Origin: Calamus simplicifolius
Taxonomy: Eukaryota; Streptophyta; Magnoliopsida; Arecales; Arecaceae
DNA: 64,000 bases
Direction of reading: 5' to 3'
NCBI GenBank assembly: GCA_900491605.1
Contig: UESW01004421.1
Coordinates: 292,933-356,932, forward strand
A program made the translations under genes and the position numbers. Below are positions 47,631 through 58,739 of this stretch, piece by piece. Numbering within the stretch: the stretch's first letter is position 1; every line of letters starts with the position of its first letter. The notes beneath the pieces are model-generated. The model did no database searches. It was not told where the DNA came from and was given only the letters and a program-made list of their open reading frames with translations.

Positions 47631-48050
47631 CCTCAGCCTTGGTCCCAGTCAGCCTCCGCTCGGCCACCTCAGCCTCGGCCTCGGTCCCAGTCGGCCTCGG
47701 CTCTAGTCAGCCTCTACTCGTCCACCTCGGCCTCGGCCTCGATCCTACTCAGCCTTACTTGGCCACCTCGGCCTCGGCCTTGGTCCCAGTCAGCCTCGGC
47801 TCCAGTCGGCCTCTGCTCGGCCACCTCGTCCTCGGCCTCAGTCCCAGTCGGCCTCTGCTCAGCTGCCTCGGCCTCGGCCTTGGTCCCAGTTGGCCTTGGC
47901 TCCAGTCGGCCTCGGCCCCAGTCGACCTCAGTCCCAGTCGGCTTCAGCTCCAGCCGACCTCGGCTCCAGTCGGCCTCTGCACCATTAGCTTTGACCCCAG
48001 TCGGCCTCGGTTCCAATCGGCCTCGGTCACAATCAACATTGTTTCCTGGG
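47631..48050. repeat. GC-rich minisatellite (CAGTCGGCCTCGGC type)
   Basis: Variable tandem units of CTCGGCCACCTCGGCCTCGG and CCCAGTCGGCCTCGGCTCC. On the minus strand they read as imperfect GRGRLEPRPTG / EADW repeats continuous with the coiled-coil ORF, so the array probably expanded inside that gene. Confidence 0.85.
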
Positions 48051-48364
48051 GGGCAGGTCATCAACCCAGCAGAAGGAGATCAATTTCTTTAAAGAAAAAC
48101 ACTCAAGCCGAGGCCAGCTCGACACCAAACACGACGCAGAGGCAAACAGCTACAAAAAGCTAAGTACACTACACTGAGTTTCTTTTCATTAGTGTCTGAA
48201 CACATTATAGGAAACTGACAAAATTAACCTCTCAAAAGGCTCTCGATGGTCTGCAATCAGAAGGTCACCCCCGGGCCGGCCGCGAAACCCCCACGGCGGT
48301 TCAAGACCTATGGTTCCAGCAACCTCGAGTCACCCCTCGAGCCGGCCACGAAACTCCCAAAACA
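48051..48364. other. spacer, possible start of gypsy LTR
   Basis: No gene. It includes a partial GGTTCAAGACC...CACCCCTCGAGCCGGCC unit resembling the tandem repeat that follows. Confidence 0.4.
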
Positions 48365-48630
48365 GCTCCGAAGGAGCTCAGCGGCATCGCGGTTAATGGA
48401 TACCACTCGGTATGGTTAGCATACGCCCCGAGTCGGTTCAAGTCCCAACAGCCCGTACCCACTCGAATCACCTCTCGAACCAGCATAAACACCCGAGATG
48501 GCTCCGAAGGAGCTTGACGGTATCGCGGCTAACAAATACCACTCGGACTGGCTAGCATACGCCCCGAGTTGGTTCAAGTCCCAACAGCCCGTACCCGCTC
48601 GAGTCACCTCCCAGACCAGTACACAAACAA
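48365..48630. repeat. 136-bp tandem repeat, about two units
   Basis: GCTCCGAAGGAGCT at 48365 and 48501 start two copies that share ATACCACTCGG, GCATACGCCCCGAGT and AAGTCCCAACAGCCCGTACC. A partial third unit precedes them near 48230-48340. Confidence 0.85.
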
Positions 48631-50640
48631 TCGAGGCAATTTTATTTCAACCCCCATAGCTCTATTTCTGCTTCGGCAATTTTATTTCAGCCTCAACGGC
48701 TTTATCTCTACCTCAGTGGCATCATTGCAGCTTCAATGGCTGCCTCTGCCTCAGTGGCATCATTACGGCCTCATTGTCTCTCTCTACCTCAGCAGCATGT
48801 TGACGAGATCCCCCCAAAACTGGGCGTATGCTGCTTTGAGTGGCAAGCACAAGGTAATCAACTTACCCTCAAAACTGCTTAAAATTCTACACTCCTTTAG
48901 CTTGGTTAGTGCAGGATTTACAAGCTTAAGAAGTGTGAGGGCATATGATGGTGCCAGTTAACAGGCCCATGGGAAACGATGACAGTTTGTTCTTGAATGG
49001 CCTTCTCAAATCAAAAATCGAACGCGACATTCTGTTCGACGTTCTGTTCGTTGTTCTGTTGAACGTGACGTTCTGTTCGACGTTCTGTTCTCAACGGCCT
49101 TTCCCAGCCGTTTAGCTTTCTTAACAGCCCTGGGCAGCCTGAGGAAGCGGGGATGATTTCTCCGATGGCAGCCTCAAGCTCTCTCTCTGCTGCCACAAGC
49201 CTTAATGATTAAATAGCCTTGTGTTGTGAGGGGGAAGGGGGGAAGAAAAGTAACTTTTGATAGCTCTAACAAGAGAGCACGAGAGAAGTGTGAAAGGGGG
49301 AAAGGTCAACCTCGGCAGGCCTCCCATCTCTCTCTCTAAGCTTAGCTGACAGCACAAGGGGAATTCTGGGCCATCTCGTTCTATCCGCTCGGACCCCCAT
49401 GGCTTCTGATTTCTTCCCAACAATGCACCAGTCGCCCATCCCAGGCTCTCCGCTTCGACTCCAACTTCATCTCGGCCGCATCCAGAGCCAACAACATTCT
49501 TCAACGGCCTCAACGGCCGAGTCATCTTCAACAACGTCCATGATGGCCCCTGACAGCGGCCTCCAGGCCCTCCTCGGCGGCTCCCAAGTCCACGATAGCC
49601 CCCTGTAGTGGCCTCGTTGAATAGATTTATCCTTGATGGCCCCTCACAGCGGCCTCCAGGTCCTCCTCGGCAACTCCCAAGTCCACGGCGGCCCCTGGCC
49701 CTTTCACGGTGGCCCCACTCGTCCTCTCTCATCCTCAACAGACGAGCCTTCCACGATGGCCTCTCCCACAGCGGCTGCTCATCCTCAGCGGCTCCCAAGT
49801 CCATGGCGGCCCTCGACATCCATGGCGGCCCCAGGTCTTCCACGGTGGCAGCGTCCCCCAATGGTCACGGCGGCCCTTGACGTTCACTGTGGCCCGAGAC
49901 TCCACAGCAGCCCCAGGTCTTCCATGGCGGCCCCTCACTGGGCCGCGTCCCCCAACAGCCACAGCAGCTCCCAGCCTCTCTCTCTCTCAGCGGCTGCCAA
50001 GTTCACAGCGGCCCAAGGCGGCATGCTTCTCCCTGCTTCTCCTAACCGGCCGTCCTCGGCGCTCCCAAGTCCATGGCGGCTGCCAAGTTCACAGCGGCCC
50101 AAGGTGGCCTGCTTCTCCCTGCTTCTCCCAGCCGACAAGCTTCTTCCTGCTGGCCTTCCACGCGGCCCCTCGCTCAACGGCCTCATCCACGATGGCCTTG
50201 ACTTTCTGCGGACCTCCCGACTCTGCTTCAAGCCTAGCTCCGTACCCCCAACTCGGTTGTCTCTGTGCTGTCACCGGCTAACTTTGTCCCACCTCTTGCT
50301 CTAGATGGTTGTCTAGATCTTTTCCCATCTCCCGGAAGATCTTCACCACTCCTTGCTGGCACTTCATGCATGCAACGTTACTCTGGAGAGCAAAATAGGA
50401 GGGTACGCGACAGTATCCAATTCCGTGTGAAGGGAGGGATCAAAATAATAGGTCAACAGATATTGCTCACAGCCTTATCCTCAACGGCCATGAACAGTCG
50501 AGTTGATGGCTTCTTGTGGGGTCATGACATCAGCTAATTACAGCCTGTCCCACCTTTTACTAATCTCTTTTGAGGACCTGGCACCCCACGTTAAATTGGA
50601 GATCGGGCCAGGCAAACATGGGAGTGGAGGGTGGCCATTG
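48631..50640. other. GC-rich, internally duplicated region without a supported gene
   Basis: 48640-48800 has short CCTCAGTGGCATCATT repeats. 49020-49095 has about five GACGTTCTGTTC-like repeats. 49490-50200 is GC-rich with two local duplications: GCGGCCTCCAGG...CTCCCAAGTCCAC at 49555 and 49645, and GCTGCCAAGTTCACAGCGGC at 49992 and 50079. ORFs of 190-223 codons occur on both strands but are low-complexity and share no domain. It may be the U3 part of a long gypsy LTR, or captured DNA. Confidence 0.5.
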
Positions 50641-50989
50641 TCAAGCTACGTATCATGATGGCGTAGACCCGAGCCTATCGCACTGAAGTGGGCCAGCTGT
50701 GCAGCCGCTCATGATTGACGAACAGTGCCTGTAGCTCTAACATGCCTCTAAGAAGAAGCATCTTCATAAAAGCCCTACAGGTGATAGCACAACAGGTCTC
50801 AATTTCTAATCTCTAACTTAAATCCCTATTCTCCAAATTACTGACTTGAGCATCGGAGGGTTCCCACCGAAATACCGGTTCGGGACTTTTCTTGCAGGTT
50901 TTCGGCCAAGAGGAGGGAGGCATCATCTTTCGAAAGACTGCGAAGCCCTTTTTTGCTCAATGCTCTTGAAGGGTGATCTAGCAGCAACA
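50640..50989 (+). mobile_element. 3' part of a gypsy LTR (TATA, R/U5)
   Basis: A TATA-like CATAAAAGCCCTACAG at 50765 is followed about 80 bp later by CTGACTTGAGCATCGGAGGG and CTTGCAGGTTTTCGGCC, a signature of plant gypsy R/U5 regions. The segment ends GCAGCAACA at 50989, a typical LTR 3' terminus. No TTGGCGCC-type primer site follows, so this is a 3' or solo LTR. The left border is not defined. Confidence 0.6.
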
Positions 50990-51089
50990 GTAATAAATAA
51001 GAATTTAGTTAGTGTTTAATTATTATTTGCAATCGAGTTAACAGAAATTAGACTCTCTATCTAGGGTTAACCTAGATCTAGACAGCTCC

Positions 51090-51740
51090 CACTACAAGAA
51101 AATACTAAAATAGCACGCAAATTTAGCGATACAATGATGCGTCGCTAAATTGCTACCACATTGCAACGCCTCCGCGATAACAAAACATTGCGACACAATT
51201 AGCGATGTATTAGCGACTCAATAAACAAAAAATCAAAAAAATTAATTTTTTTATTTAGCGACCAAGTAATGCATCGCAATATTTTTAAATTTAGTTTTTA
51301 TAAAATATAAATATAAAAAAAATATTGCGATGCAACTCAGTGCATAATGATTTTAAAAAAATTTATTTTAAATAGCGATGCATTAGCGATGCAATAAACC
51401 AAAAAATTAAAAAAAATTTTCTTAATTTAGCGACGCACTAATTGCGTCATAATTATTTTAAATAAAATTAATTTTTATAAAATATAATTATGAAATAAAA
51501 AAATTATGACAACCCAGTGCATCGCAATGTTTTTTAAAAATTAATTATGTTAAATAGCGATGCAATAGCGATGCAATAAAATAGTAAATTAATAAAATAA
51601 TTTTTTTTAGCGACGCAAGTATTGCGTCACAATATTTTTTTAAAAAATAAATTTTATAAAAATATTAAAAAGAATTATGAAATAAAAATATTGCGATGCA
51701 CATCAGTGCGTCGCAATATTTTTAAAAAATATTTTTAAGG
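51090..51740 (+). mobile_element. second CACTA left end with subterminal repeats
   Basis: Starts CACTACAAGAAAATACTAAA and has the same TAGCGATGCATTAGCGATGC / TTGCGTCGC repeat landscape as the end at 43511, again in units of about 175-180 bp (51206, 51375, 51554). Same orientation as the first; no right end found. The two ends are clearly the same family but differ at many bases. Confidence 0.8.
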
Positions 51741-51760
51741 AAATCTGAATATTCTTTTTA

Positions 51761-51792
<32 letters not shown>

Positions 51793-52362
51793 AAACTCTA
51801 ATCATATGAGAACTGGAGCGAGATAAGATACAAGACGAATGAAAGTTAAATGACTAGCATCTAAAGAAAGAATTGGATCCAAACAGATAAACAGGGGCCA
51901 AAAAGAACAAAGAAACGATCTAAAACGGGGGTAAAAAAAGCCCTAGAAAGGTAGACAACAACCTTTAGAAACCGCGTCTAAGATAAACTCCAAAACCCTA
52001 GTATCCTTAGCTCTGATCGATCACTCAGGAGCGGCAACACGAACAAGACAAAACACGCCGACAACAGGAAAGATCTCTATCTGGAAACCCTAGGAAAAGC
52101 TCGCCGTGCCCTCTTACATGGATCAGATGGAGGTAGAGGGATCGGTTTTCCGAGAAACCCTAGTATTAGGCTTTTGGGGAACGAGGAAAAGAAGCCCTCC
52201 TCCATGGCGAGCTCTCGGCGTCTCTCCCTCGCTCTCTTCGTGACTCACGCTCCCCCCCACCCTTTTAATGTTTCCCAAACGGGACTACAAGCAGCCAAAC
52301 ACCATCTAGAAGCGAAGCGGAAGGGCCGCCGCACTGTGCCCATGAAACTGTCTTGGTCTACT
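51741..52362. other. spacer with AT/GT microsatellite, no gene supported
   Basis: (AT)n then (GT)n at 51761-51792. The rest contains several AAACCCTAG motifs and a CT-rich stretch. An ATG-started frame at 52174 runs into the satellite and has no domain. It may be the promoter/leader of a lost gene or of a transposon. Confidence 0.5.
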
Positions 52363-53101
52363 GGCTTTGATCGATCACAACCGTTGGATCATCGCCGATC
52401 GGATCGATCGCAACGGTCCGAGATCGATCGTCGCCGACCAGGATCGATCATGACTTCGATCGATCGCAACCATCGGGTTGACACCGATCGGATCGATCGC
52501 GATGGTCCGAGATCGGTCGTCGCTGATTGGGATCGATCATGGCTTCGATCGATCTCAGTCGTCGGGTCGTCACCGATCGGATCGATCGCAATGGTCCAAG
52601 ATCGGTCGTCGCCGACCGGGATCGATCATGGCTTCGATCGATCATAACCGTCGGATCATCGCCGACCGGGATCGATCATGGCTTCGATTGATCGCAACCG
52701 TCAGATCGTCGCCGATCAGATCGATCGCAACGGTTCAAGATCGATCGTTGCCGACCGAGATCGATCATGGCTTCGATCGATCGCAACCGTCGAATTTTTG
52801 CCGATCAAATCGATCGCAACGGTCCGAGATCGGTTGTCGCCGACCGGGATCGATCATAGCTTCGATCGATCGCAACCGTCGGATCATCGCTGATCGGATC
52901 GATCGCGATGGTCCGAGATCGGTCGTCGCCGATCGGGATCGATCATGGCTTCGATCGATCGCAACCGTCGGATCATCACGATCGGATCGATCACGACGGT
53001 CCGAGATCGGTCGCCGCCGATCAGGATTGATCATGGCTTTGATCGATCGTAACCGTCAGATCATCGCCGATCGGATCTATCGCGACGGTTCAAGATCTAT
53101 C
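52363..53101. repeat. GATC-rich satellite array 2 (regular 89-bp unit)
   Basis: About 740 bp, roughly eight units of about 89 bp: GATCGGATCGATCGCAACGG, TCCGAGATCGGTCGTCGCCG, ACCGGGATCGATCATGGCTT, CGATCGATCGCAACCGTCGG, ATCATCGCC in order. It is the same family as array 1 but built almost entirely of the compound unit. It ends abruptly at 53101, where segmental-duplication copy B starts. Confidence 0.93.
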
Positions 53102-53751
53102 GCCATATTGATAAGCTGAAGGATTTTGAAGATTGAATTCCTTTTGCTGACCATCTGTGAAGCAACACTGTGGTCAAAAAAATAGAGGCCTACAGCCATC
53201 ACAGCAGGTATCATGGCAGTTTGTGAAAGCCCGAAAACTGGAGATGGTGTGAAATAACAAAACAGAAGTAAACATCCAAAAGAGATGTTAGCTGGATTGT
53301 TGATGAAAAAGGTGCAGCATGGATTCTACTTTGGTTGGTCACTTTAAAATAGATAACCTTGTTATTTGGGTTACAATCCCCAATTTGACAAAAGCTGTGA
53401 CATTAAAATTTGCTTCCCAAGCAATCATTCGGCAATAAACTTCTTAAAATAGGCAACTTTTTCTTTTCAAATTAGGTATGGCAAACTCAAAAGCCTACTT
53501 AATGCGCCAAGAAAATATAAACTTAATGAAATAACAGGACATAAGAAGACGGGTTCGGCAGAAACACTATTACCTTTACAGCAGTCCAATGTTGCAGTGA
53601 TTTAGCCTCCCATGGAAGTGGACTAAAAAGCCTCGTAGGAACCCCAGAAGGAACCTTGTTCGGGACTGCAAAAGAAAATGCTATCCACACCAGAACCATG
53701 AAGGTGACCCCATAGTTTTCAAGTCTGAGCATCAATCTCAGCATAATTAGT
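53102..53751 (-). pseudogene. boron transporter (BOR family) fragment, copy B
   Basis: Same two exons as in copy A. The exon at 53574-53751 is unchanged (ENYGVTFMVLVWIAF, VPSGVPTRLFSP). The other, from 53237 down to 53102, is cut before its 3' end by satellite array 2. Here the AAAA run before GAATTC has the length expected of an intact gene, but one T is missing just upstream (ATGGTCAGC against ATGGTTCAGC in copy A), so both copies are frameshifted at different bases. Confidence 0.8.
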
Positions 53752-53943
53752 CTGCAGAAGGGAATAAAAAGGTAAGAGGTGATTTTTATAAAAAACCCTC
53801 TAAATAATTAATTATGTTTAGGTTCTCGTTTCTATGAAGACATTCCCGTACCCTTATCTGGTCCGACTTAAAATGCGCCAGCAATCTCAAAACATCCGTT
53901 AAACCGCTCCCTCGCTCTTTACCGTCCTGCGGGCGGCAACAAA

Positions 53944-55112
53944 ATGTCCTCTCGCCTCCTCCGCCTCCCCCGATGTATCTCCCGCCTGTTCTCCTCCTCC
54001 CCAGACCCTAACCCGAATCACTACCCGAAGCGCCTGAAGACCACCATCAATAACCTCTTCCGGGAGCGCAACCCTGACAAGCTTGTCGCCGCCTTCAAGA
54101 AGTCCTCCGAGTCATACCGCTTCCGCTGCAAGCACCGCATCTACGAGATTGCCGTACGGCGCCTTGCCGCCGCCGGCCGCCCCGACGCCGTCGAGGCTAT
54201 CCTCGAGGCACAGAAGCGCTACCCGCCGACATCGCCCGCGAGGGATTCGCCGTCCGCCTCATCTCCCTCTACGGAAAAGCCGGCATGCCCGCCCAGGCGG
54301 CTGCTACCTTCCATCAGCTCCCCGCCCTCGGCTGCCCCCGTTCGGTCATGTCTTTCAACGCTCTCCTCACCGCCTACGTCGACGCTGGCGACTTCGACCA
54401 GATGGCCGCCGCCTTCCGGGAGATCCCCGCTGCCGATCCCTCCATCGTCCCCAATCTCTTCTCCTACAACATCCTTATCCGCTCCTTCTGTGAAAAGGGC
54501 GATCTTGATGAGGCCTTCGACGTATTGAGCTTGATGGAAAGGAAGGGGATCGCCCCTGATTTGATCTCCTTCAATACTCTCTTGAACGGGTTCTATTCGA
54601 ACAAGAGATTCTCCGATACCGAAAAAATTTGGACTCTAATGGGTGAGAAAAATATCGAGCCGGATACGAAGAGCTTCAATGCGAAGCTGAGAGCACTGGT
54701 TTCGGAAGGGAAGACTTCGGAGGCAGTGGAGCTCGTTGATGAATTGAGGCGGGTTGGACCAAAGCCCGACACTTTCTCCTTCAATGCTCTGATCAAAGGG
54801 TATCGCCAAGACGGGAACTTGGAAGAGGCCAAGAGGTTGTACTTGGATTTGACAAAGAATGACTGTTCTCCTAATAGGGGGACCTTTGAGACACTGATTC
54901 CCGTTCTCTGTGAGGCTGGAGATCTAGACCTGGCTCTCAAATGTTGTAACGATAGCATGAGCCGCCGATGTGTTGTGGATGCGTCAATGTTGCAAGGGGT
55001 GGTGGATGGACTGGTTAAGTTGTCGAGAGTGGAGGAGGCTAAGAAGCTTGTGGAGCTCGGGCGGAAGAATTATTATTCACAAAAGGATCTGAGGATGCCT
55101 TCAACGTCTTGA
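53944..55112 (+). pseudogene. PPR gene copy B, one-base deletion
   Basis: Identical in design to the intact gene at 17497. A CCCC run has become CCC near 54224 (after residue 94, KRYP), shifting the frame. The first 94 codons lead into a 100-codon missense tail, and the correct frame resumes as an ORF from 54285 (MPAQAAATFHQ) to 55112 that lacks the presequence. It is either a fresh pseudogene or a homopolymer consensus error; if the latter, this is a second functional mitochondrial PPR gene. The promoter-side sequence is the same as in copy A. Confidence 0.88.
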
Positions 55113-55969
55113 GTCTCGTAGGTAAATCCTATTTCCAATTGTCGTAATTCATGTTCTATGAATTATGAGGCAGCTCGTTTTGGTACTATGGAAGGAAGAA
55201 TTCAATTAGATACTGTTTTATAGTGGGGCAAAAACATTCTTCATTTTAACAAACATATGATGCTCCCTGTCCAGGATCAATATTTGCTCTAGTCATTGTT
55301 GATACGCAGTTGATGATCTCTGAGGTTATTGTTGCGTCCTGGAACTTTTAAAGCAAATCTTTCCTAAAATGGTCTGCTTTTTTAACTGCGATATTTCAAA
55401 TTCATTTATCTGTTGTCTCTTTTCTTTCGTTTGAAATTGTTTACTTTGTAGTCATTATGAATATCTGTGATTGTTTTAGAACCATCATTTAACAAAAAAT
55501 TGCTAGAGGCACCTTGGAAATCTATAGCTTTTCTATCACTTAATTGACTGGCATGTAAACCATAGACCTTCTATTTTAGAAATTAGTGCATTTATTTTTC
55601 CCGGTTTGAAAAGATCACTTAAATCCACCTAGGAAATAACTTGAGGATCCAAGCCTGAACATTTCTTTCAGAAGCACTGTACAACCCTTGTATGTGTATG
55701 AGGAGTGCTGTCTTCAATCTGATGGTAGTTTACCCTGCTTCTTGAAAAACAAGAAAAACATATTCTGATTCAATGCCTAACTACTTGAAAAAGATATGAA
55801 GCATTTCAATTACAAATTATGATCTTCCATGCATCTTTGAGTTCATAATTAAGATTGCTCGTGCTCCTAACTTTAATACTAAGAGAAGATCAGAGATGTT
55901 TAGAGAGTGAATAATACCCTTCCGCTTAAGTTGACTTTGGAATTAACTTACGAATTATGCATATGACTC
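55113..55969. other. PPR 3' flank, copy B, no gene seen
   Basis: Counterpart of 18667-19524, with only a few single-base differences. Confidence 0.7.
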
Positions 55970-56570
55970 TGATCGGATGACCACTGCCTTCTAGGAGATG
56001 CTTCTTGCTGAGCCCTCTATAGCCCCTTACCTTTTTCTCCTACAACATCCTCATCCATGTCCTTTGCAAGAAGGGCAATCTTGATGCAGGGCATTGATGT
56101 ATTGAACACGTGGAGAAGAATGGACCCTTCCAATTTGATCTCCGTCAACACCCTCTTGAATGGGTTCTATTCAACAAGAGATTCTTCAATGCTCAAAAGG
56201 TTTGGACTTTAATGGGTGAGAAAAATATCTTGCTGAGTGCAAAGAGTTTCAGGTTTCAGAAGGAAGACTTCAGACATGAGGAGGTAATAGATAAATTGAA
56301 GTGGGTTAAACTAAATGGTTTTGCCAGGATGGGAGAGGAGGCCAAGAGGTTGTACTTGGATTTGATGAAGGATGATTGTGTGCCCAATAGAGGGACCTTT
56401 GAAACCCCAATCCCCAGCCTCTTAAGGCTTACAAAGGCTGGGAAGCTTGACCTGGTTCTCAGGTGTTTTAATAATGGCATGAGACGCCATGTGTAATAGG
56501 CTGGTTAAGGTGTCTAAAGTGTATGAGGATAAAAAGCTTGTGGAGCTTGGGCAAATGAATAATTTTTCAT
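55970..56570 (+). pseudogene. decayed PPR relic 2, copy B
   Basis: Counterpart of 19525-20125. One extra A (TTAAACTAAATGG) and a changed GGAGAGGAGGCC keep a 128-codon stretch open (56110-56496) that is interrupted in copy A. It ends in LVLRCFNNGMRRHV and lacks the N-terminal half, so it is still a relic. Confidence 0.8.
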
Positions 56571-57668
56571 GAAAGGAACTGAAGATATCTTTATTACTCT
56601 TATGGGTAAATCCATTTTCTCATTGTTGCAATTCATGTTCTGTGGAGTATGAGGCAGCCGATTTGCTATTTTTTTGCTTTGAAACCCAATCATATATTGT
56701 TCTATTAATAAAACTTTTTTATAAAAAAATTAAGAACCTTATAGTGCTCCTTTTCTGACAGTCTTATTTGCATTAGTTAGTGCTGGTATTTAATTGGTGA
56801 TCATTGAGGTTTGCTGTGTGCTGCATTTTAGTTCATAACATCCCTCAACTTAGGTCTGTTTTTAATTCTCTCTATATCTCTGCATCTGTTTCCCTTCAAG
56901 TAAAAGCTCTTTATTTTGTAGTTGCTGCGAACATCTCTACGTTGTTTGAAACCTCCACTTAAGGAAGGAATTCCAAGATGACTCCATCAAAGGAAACACT
57001 ACTTTAATCTAGATAGAAAACAACCCATACCTTATGAGGGACAGAGGTTGTATCTATTACATGGAGAAGGATACCCATTCCTTTGTGCCCATACACCATC
57101 CTATCATCCACTGCACAATTAAAGCGCTCCAAACTCGGTCAATCATCTGCTGCACAGATCATGATGGCATGAAAGAATAGTTATCCTTCTTCGGTGCGAA
57201 GGGTACAACTTAGACTCCCTTATGAGAAACCAAACTCATTGTAAATGGTCTGGGCTTTTAAGAGCCCAAATTATTTTATCAAAAGCATTAAAAAAAAGCT
57301 GTCTTCTTTTGTGCTCATCTTCAGTCTGATTCTAGTTTTCTTGCTTTGAAATATCAAGGGAGAAAGAAAGCAGCGATTTCTTATTTAATGTCAAACTGCT
57401 TGAAATATATATTTAGTGCTGAAATTACAAATCATGCTACACCATGCATTTTCAAGTTTATAAGTAAAGATTACTGTCAAGTTTATTGCCAAGTGAGAAG
57501 CAGAATTTTATAAAGAATAAATGATCAAATAAATCTCCAGCAACTTAGGACAACTTTTGATTTAACTTGCTGATATAATCCACTGACCACCATATAGCCA
57601 TTGACAATAAGATAGAAACAGATGTGATACTCCGCTGTTCTGTTTGATGATAGAGCAAGATCAGCTTT
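56571..57668. other. non-coding spacer, copy B
   Basis: Counterpart of 20126-21221. No gene seen. Confidence 0.6.
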
Positions 57669-57950
57669 GCTGCTGGATTTGATGAAGAGTAATTGAATTT
57701 ATAGTAAAGGATCTTTGATTCGCTGGTCCTCAGCCTATATAGGCTGAGTAAGCTCGACCTGGCTCTCTAGTGTTTGAATGAAGGCATGAGCTGCCCATGT
57801 TTTGTGGATGCAATAGTGTTGCAGGCGGTGGTGGATGGGCTGGTTACCGTTTCAAGGGTAGAGGACGCTAACAAACCCGTGGAAGTTGGGCAGGGGAACT
57901 GTTATTTGCATAAAGACCTGATGATACCTTCCCTATCTTTAGTCTCATAG
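57669..57950 (+). pseudogene. decayed PPR relic 3, copy B
   Basis: Counterpart of 21222-21503. The terminal quarter of the PPR gene, with in-frame stops. Confidence 0.78.
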
Positions 57951-58739
57951 GTTAATCCATTTCCACATTGTTACAATTCTTGTACCATGAACTGTGATGC
58001 AGGTAGTTATCTTGTTTTGATGCTTTGGAATCTAATCAGATATTGTTTTATAGAGAAGGAAATGACTTTTTATTTTCACAAACATATGATCCTCTAAGAA
58101 CCCTAAGAACCCTTACTGCATTAGTTAGTGGTGGTATCTAGTTGATGATCTCTGAGATTATTGTCATGTCCTGCATTCTGTAGCCCAATTAGATCCATAT
58201 ACGCGAGCTTTCTACTAAATATCTGTTCTTTTTAAATGAAAGCTCTTTAATTTTGTCTTGCATGAACATCTTGCATTGTTTGAGAACAATCATTTAATAA
58301 TTGAAGGATACCCTAGAAGAAATTTTGTGGTCATTTTTTATCAGAGACTGGTGTACGCACTAGACTTTTTGATTCAAGAATTATGGCTTTTTTTTATTTT
58401 CTTATTTTCCCACCAAAAGAATGGTTGCTGAATTCTTCTATGCTTATACTTTTTTTTTTGAAGGAAACAAACTAAAATAGTTAATAGTCCTGGCTTTTGG
58501 AAGCTTGGACTTTCCCTTGAAAATCCCCACATTATAATTTGTGTACTTGAAAGGTTCGTGAGAAGTAATATCATTAATTAGGTGGAACTTCTGCCTTAAG
58601 GAATATGTGAAGCCATTCAGAAAACTATGCAACCACAAGCATTTTCAAGTTTATCACCAAGGGGACCAGAATACTTTTGAGGAGTGAATGACCAAATGCC
58701 CTCCACTCACTTCTGTAAACACCTTAGCTTACTGATAGA

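Noticed and set aside
47381..48163. 260-codon plus-strand ORF rich in Ser, Leu, Gly and Pro
   Set aside because: Shadow of the GC-rich minisatellite and of the minus-strand coiled-coil frame.
49202..50304. ORFs of 219 (minus) and 223 (plus) codons in the GC-rich region
   Set aside because: They overlap each other on opposite strands, are low in complexity, and are explained by high GC and local duplications.
52174..53119. ORFs of 157 and 213 codons running into satellite array 2
   Set aside because: The long part is satellite. The non-repeat start of the first (MGNEEKKPSS) has no recognisable domain and lies next to AAACCCTAG-type leader-like sequence.
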